A DNA stretch of 64,000 nt, from assembly GCA_963849305.1 (NCBI GenBank), contig CAWKGV010000010.1, forward strand, positions 1-64,000, given 5' to 3'. Both the position numbers and the translations under genes were made by a program. Positions 60,748 through 64,000 of the stretch are shown piece by piece (positions within the stretch are counted from its first letter, which is position 1; every line of letters starts with the position of its first letter). This stretch comes from CAWKGV01 sp963849305 (GTDB taxonomy: Bacteria > Pseudomonadota > Alphaproteobacteria > Acetobacterales > Acetobacteraceae). Under the pieces are notes generated by a model. The model saw only the letters and a list, made by a program, of their open reading frames with translations. It did not search any database and was not told the DNA's origin.

Positions 60748-62067
60748 TCAGATCAGCGTCGCCGCGGCCGCGATCGGGTCGAGCGTGCCCGCCTCAACGT
60801 CCCGGAGGAATCGCAGCGCCTGCCAGGCGAACATGCTGGCCCAGGCGTTCCGATGACCGCCGACCGCGTCGAAGATGATGCCGCCCTCCGGCGCGATGCG
60901 GTGGAGGAGTGCCGCTTGCAGCGCCTGACGCCGCGGCCGCCACAGCTCGCCAACCTCGTCGCTGAGCTGTCCCGCTGCTTCGAGCACCAACCCGGCCCGC
61001 AGCGCCTGCGCCAGCACGTCGGATCGCGTCACCGCGTCGCGCGCGTTGGCGACGGGCGGCGCCTCGCCGCTCCACGGATCAATCTGAACGAGCACCATGC
61101 CAAACGCGCGGCCGGCCTGAGCGAGCGCCTGCGGATCCTGGGTCTGGCCCCAGAGCGTGAGCCAGCCCTCGACGAAATAGAGGAAGGGATGGAGCTCGCG
61201 CATCCGCGCCTGCCCCTCGCGCGCGAACAGCGCCGCCTCATCGCGCAGCGTCGCCTTGACGATGGCGGTCATGCCGGGCCGGCCCGACCCGGCCAACGCG
61301 GCGGCGGCCTTGACGTGGTGCACGCCCGGGGTGGTCGACCACTTCACGGGGATGTTCGCGGCTGAGGCGCCCTGCCGAAGCCGGTGCGAGGCCAGCTTCC
61401 CGTTCTCCACGATCCGCGCGAGCGATGCCGCGTAACGCTTGCTCACTCTGGCTGGCACCAATCCGGGCCAACGCGCCTCCGCCGTCGCGAGGCCACGCAG
61501 GATGATCGCGAGGTCGAAGGCAAACAGGCACTGGTTGCGCCAGTCCGATTCCGCCATGTCGCGGTGATAGAGGGTGAGCGGCTCCGCCCCGGCGCCGCCG
61601 ACCGCATCAAGCCAGGCCGTGACCCCGGCCGCCGCCGACCGGAACGGCGCATCATCGCCGTGCGCCGCAGCGGGTGCCGCGCTTGCTGCGAATTGCAGGT
61701 GATAACCGCAGATCTCCGGATAGAGACCATCCCAGGTACCGTCCGGGCTGAGCCAGTTCACGACGCCCATCCCCGCCTCGGTGGGACGCAGGACGGGGTC
61801 CGACAGCAGCCAACCAACCAGGCCGCGCAGCGCCGCATCCAAGCGCCCGACGTTGCTCTCGGTCCTGGCCGCGGCTTGATCGTTGATCGCCTCGGCGTCC
61901 AAGAGGCGTGACGCCGGCACGGTCAGCTCGGCGATCGGCTGCCATGCTTCTTGCGTCGCGTTGTCCTTGCGGCGCTCTTCAGCTTCCGCCTCTAGCGGCG
62001 GCAGTCCCGGCGGAACTCCGATACTGGATGGCTGATTCACGAGGCCGGAGGGGGTGGAGGGGTTCAT
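60748..62067 (-). CDS. Putative six-hairpin glycosidase-like protein of a glycan locus
   Basis: 439 residues without a signal peptide, start ATG 62067. Mostly helical with aromatic-rich segments such as TWDGLYPEICGYHLQFAAS, WRNQCLFAFDLAIILRGL, FLYFVEGWLTLWGQTQD and GHRNAWASMFAWQALRFLRD, consistent with an (alpha/alpha)6 barrel as in polysaccharide lyases or glycosidases. Divergent from a glycosyltransferase gene. Enzyme activity and substrate not derivable. Confidence 0.6.
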   Translation of the reverse strand: MNPSTPSGLVNQPSSIGVPPGLPPLEAEAEERRKDNATQEAWQPIAELTVPASRLLDAEAINDQAAARTESNVGRLDAALRGLVGWLLSDPVLRPTEAGMGVVNWLSPDGTWDGLYPEICGYHLQFAASAAPAAAHGDDAPFRSAAAGVTAWLDAVGGAGAEPLTLYHRDMAESDWRNQCLFAFDLAIILRGLATAEARWPGLVPARVSKRYAASLARIVENGKLASHRLRQGASAANIPVKWSTTPGVHHVKAAAALAGSGRPGMTAIVKATLRDEAALFAREGQARMRELHPFLYFVEGWLTLWGQTQDPQALAQAGRAFGMVLVQIDPWSGEAPPVANARDAVTRSDVLAQALRAGLVLEAAGQLSDEVGELWRPRRQALQAALLHRIAPEGGIIFDAVGGHRNAWASMFAWQALRFLRDVEAGTLDPIAAAATLI

Positions 62068-62084
62068 GCTTCGCTCACCACGGG

Positions 62085-62200
62085 CTGAGATGTCTCAATA
62101 GCTTTTTACCATTCCGGGAGATGAGATTTAATAATAATTAAGGATTAATTGTGGTATTCAGTAAAAAATGATAATATGCCATTCTTTGGTAGCGAACACG
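62085..62200. promoter_or_regulatory. AT-rich divergent intergenic region
   Basis: A locally AT-rich tract (GATTTAATAATAATTAAGG around 62125-62145, then GTAAAAAATGATAATATGCC) in otherwise GC-rich DNA, between the leftward six-hairpin gene and the rightward glycosyltransferase. Likely holds promoters for both, possibly silenced by an H-NS/MucR-type protein (inference). Confidence 0.4.
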
Positions 62201-62254
62201 CCTGCGTCTGCATGACTAGATGCCGCGGCCGTTCCCGGACTGAGGGAGACCCGG

Positions 62255-63106
62255 GTGAGCGGCGAAGGGGGCGGCACACATCGTCGGACACGGTGCGGTA
62301 TCGGACGGATGGAAATGATGCCTGGTCTTCTCGAAGAGTTTCCGACCATCAGGCTGCTGGGCCTTGATCTCGTCGCGGCTGGGCTTCCAGCCGTGGCCGC
62401 ATCGCTCGCCGCGCGTTCTAGCCGGGACCGCTTCAGCTATATCGTTACTCCCAACGCGGATCATTTCGTCCGGCTGCGAGCGGGCTCCGCCGCTCTGATG
62501 GAACTCTATCGGTCGGCCGGATCGCTGCTCCTGGACAGTCGCGTGGTGCGTGGGATCGGCATGGCGCTGCAAGTGCCGGTCCCGCCGGTCGTGACCGGAA
62601 GCGATCTGACGCTGGAATTGCTCGAACGCTGGATCGAGCCTGACGAGCCGGTCACGGTGGTGGGCACCACGGCGGCGGCGGTGGCGTGCCTGCGTGCGCG
62701 CTATGGGCTGTCGAGCGTCGTCCACCATTGCCCGCCGTTTGGCTTCGAGAGTAGCCCCAATCTGGTCGAGCAGTGCGCGGGGTTCGTGGAGGCTCATCCA
62801 TCCCGCTTCATATTCCTCGCTTGCGGAGCGCCGAGGCAGGAAATCCTCGCTCACCGGATCCTCCGACGAGGGCGGGCGACCGGGATCGGGCTCTGCATCG
62901 GCGCCGCGATCGACCAGGTCGGCGGTCACGAGAACCGGGCGCCCGCCTGGGTCCGCCGCAATGGCCTGGAGTGGGGTTGGCGGCTGGTCCGGGAGCCACG
63001 CCGGATGGGCCGGCGCTACCTCGCCGACGCGAGGATCTTCATGCTGCTGGCCGCGGAGGCGCGTCGATCCCGTGCCGCTCTCACCCCGGCTTCATCCGCG
63101 CCATGA
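62255..63106 (+). CDS. WecB/TagA/CpsF-family glycosyltransferase
   Basis: 283 residues from GTG 62255 (a GGGAGA site lies upstream); an ATG at 62309 gives 265 residues and a more typical N-terminus. Family motifs: YIVTPNADHFVRLRAGSAAL (TPN-D motif), LLDSRVVRGIGMALQVP, VTGSDLTLELLERW, VVGTTAAAVACLRARYGLSS, and IFLACGAPRQEILAHRIL, followed by GAAIDQVGG and RAPAWVRRNGLEWGWRL. These enzymes transfer N-acetylmannosamine or a related sugar to a lipid-linked acceptor in surface-polymer synthesis. Confidence 0.88.
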   Translation: MSGEGGGTHRRTRCGIGRMEMMPGLLEEFPTIRLLGLDLVAAGLPAVAASLAARSSRDRFSYIVTPNADHFVRLRAGSAALMELYRSAGSLLLDSRVVRGIGMALQVPVPPVVTGSDLTLELLERWIEPDEPVTVVGTTAAAVACLRARYGLSSVVHHCPPFGFESSPNLVEQCAGFVEAHPSRFIFLACGAPRQEILAHRILRRGRATGIGLCIGAAIDQVGGHENRAPAWVRRNGLEWGWRLVREPRRMGRRYLADARIFMLLAAEARRSRAALTPASSAP

Positions 63107-63316
63107 AGCGATTGTCGCGCCCCCTCGGCAGCGGGCGCCCGAGAGCGGCTCAGCGGCGTGGGCCCGCCGCCAAACGGCGGTTCATGCACCGCGGCGGCAG
63201 TCATGCCACCCGGATCTGCAGAGACAACATTGAGGTGAGGCCTATCTTTTTTTAGTTGCGGAATCCAATTTTTATGATACGTTTAGAGGACGAGCGCAAG
63301 CTGCGACACGGAGGTC

Positions 63317-64000
63317 ATGGTGCTGAAATATTACCTTTGGGCCGCGGGAGAGAAGACGCTGTCCTACGTTCCATTCGGCTCTCAGCTTTATCACGGAGTA
63401 GGATATCTGACCACTCGTACGTCGAAGCGGCGCCTCAAGGGTTGCGCCAACTCGTATCGTCTTGCCCGGAAGGCCAAGGAACTCACGCCGCCGGGTGGAA
63501 CGATCATGGATTTCGGCACCGCCTGGCACCATCACGACGCGTTCCTGCTCTATCTTATGGGTGATTATAAAATCCATCTCTTCGATGTTCAGGACAAAGC
63601 GCGGTTCTGGTATATCAGGACTTACATAGAATACCTGTTGGAAAACCTGGAATCCGTATGTTCCGAACTCTCCGTAGATGAAGCTGTTGCGAAAGAGAAG
63701 CTGACCAAGCTACTTCCGCTGAAATCGCGTGAGGAGATATATAGGGCCTGTAATTTCGAACTTAAAATAACTCAGAATACCTCCGAGCTATTCTATCCGG
63801 AAGAAAGCATTGATTTCATCGTATCGAACTGTGTCCTGTCGCATATACCCCCGAACATACTTGAACCGGAACTGCAAGTGCTTCGAGCTATGCTCAAGAA
63901 AGACGGTTACATGTACATGATGATCGGTCATGACGATCATTGGGCTTTTCACGATCAATCGGTTAACCAGTTTAACTATTATAAGTACTCAGATAAATAT
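63317..64000 (+). CDS. SAM-dependent methyltransferase (partial, runs off the window)
   Basis: 228 codons visible, open to the end. ATG 63317 behind ACGGAGG. It starts MVLKYYLWAAGEKTLSYVPF; the SAM-binding region is GTIMDFGTAWHHHDAFLLYL with IHLFDVQDKARFW as the acidic loop, and FIVSNCVLSHIPPNILEPEL as the post-motif, then GYMYMMIGHDDHWAF. Clearly more AT-rich than its neighbours, suggesting recent acquisition, as is common for surface-glycan genes. Confidence 0.75.
   Translation, partial: MVLKYYLWAAGEKTLSYVPFGSQLYHGVGYLTTRTSKRRLKGCANSYRLARKAKELTPPGGTIMDFGTAWHHHDAFLLYLMGDYKIHLFDVQDKARFWYIRTYIEYLLENLESVCSELSVDEAVAKEKLTKLLPLKSREEIYRACNFELKITQNTSELFYPEESIDFIVSNCVLSHIPPNILEPELQVLRAMLKKDGYMYMMIGHDDHWAFHDQSVNQFNYYKYSDKY

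Noticed and set aside
63104..63256. A 50-codon basic open frame overlapping the glycosyltransferase stop
   Set aside because: Arg/Gly-rich, no ribosome-binding site of its own and no homology; probably read-through sequence.

Overview
The window is 64 kb of GC-rich DNA with many compact, overlapping operons. Gene content points to an alphaproteobacterium, probably Rhodospirillales/Acetobacteraceae: branched-chain amino-acid-type ABC systems, PQQ and GMC dehydrogenases, an encapsulin with encapsulated ferritin, MdtABC-type RND efflux, and IS110/IS630/IS5/IS256 elements. The family assignment is inference. I see no rRNA, tRNA or CRISPR array.

Layout. 1-8.1 kb is a graveyard of mobile elements: a decayed RES/Xre toxin-antitoxin pair, an IS1634-like tail, a degenerate IS110, and a group II intron whose reverse-transcriptase gene is split by a 2.76-kb serine-recombinase element. 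The intron itself ends inside an IS256-family transposase remnant. An apparently intact IS630 follows, with TA duplications and an A7 slippery site. 8.4-13.2 kb is a five-gene liv-type ABC operon (minus strand). 13.4-15.2 kb holds a DUF3311/sodium:solute symporter pair. 15.3-20.9 kb is a fluoride-response island with two crcB-motif riboswitches. One precedes a cation:proton antiporter (minus). The other precedes an operon encoding a COG4280-like membrane protein, a small membrane protein and a CrcB-universal-stress-protein fusion (plus). Two more universal stress proteins lie between them.

21-32 kb carries metabolic genes (enoyl-CoA hydratase, a second periplasmic binding protein, EthD and cupin proteins, GMC oxidoreductase, cytochrome c-PQQ protein, DUF445) and a nucleotidyltransferase/HEPN pair. 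32.2-35.5 kb is a second decay zone with a frameshifted phosphotransferase, a Tn3 scar and an AbrB/Doc remnant. 35.5-40.5 kb has two LLM flavin oxidoreductases, small membrane proteins and a FAD-linked oxidase. 40.8-42 kb is an encapsulin operon. 42-44.4 kb is a secreted beta-propeller protein whose last sense codon was hit by an IS5-family element. 44.5-49.2 kb encodes TerC, Bax-inhibitor-1, a frameshifted TerB-like gene, UPF0114 and an M50 protease. 49.2-58.5 kb is mdtABC plus an outer-membrane factor; its adaptor and first pump gene each carry a one-base insertion. 58.8-64 kb is a surface-glycan-like locus that ends in a notably AT-rich methyltransferase running off the window.

The standout system is the fluoride island. 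Both riboswitches have terminators that compete for the 3' strand of P1, and CrcB is fused in frame to a stress protein that keeps its own internal ribosome-binding site.
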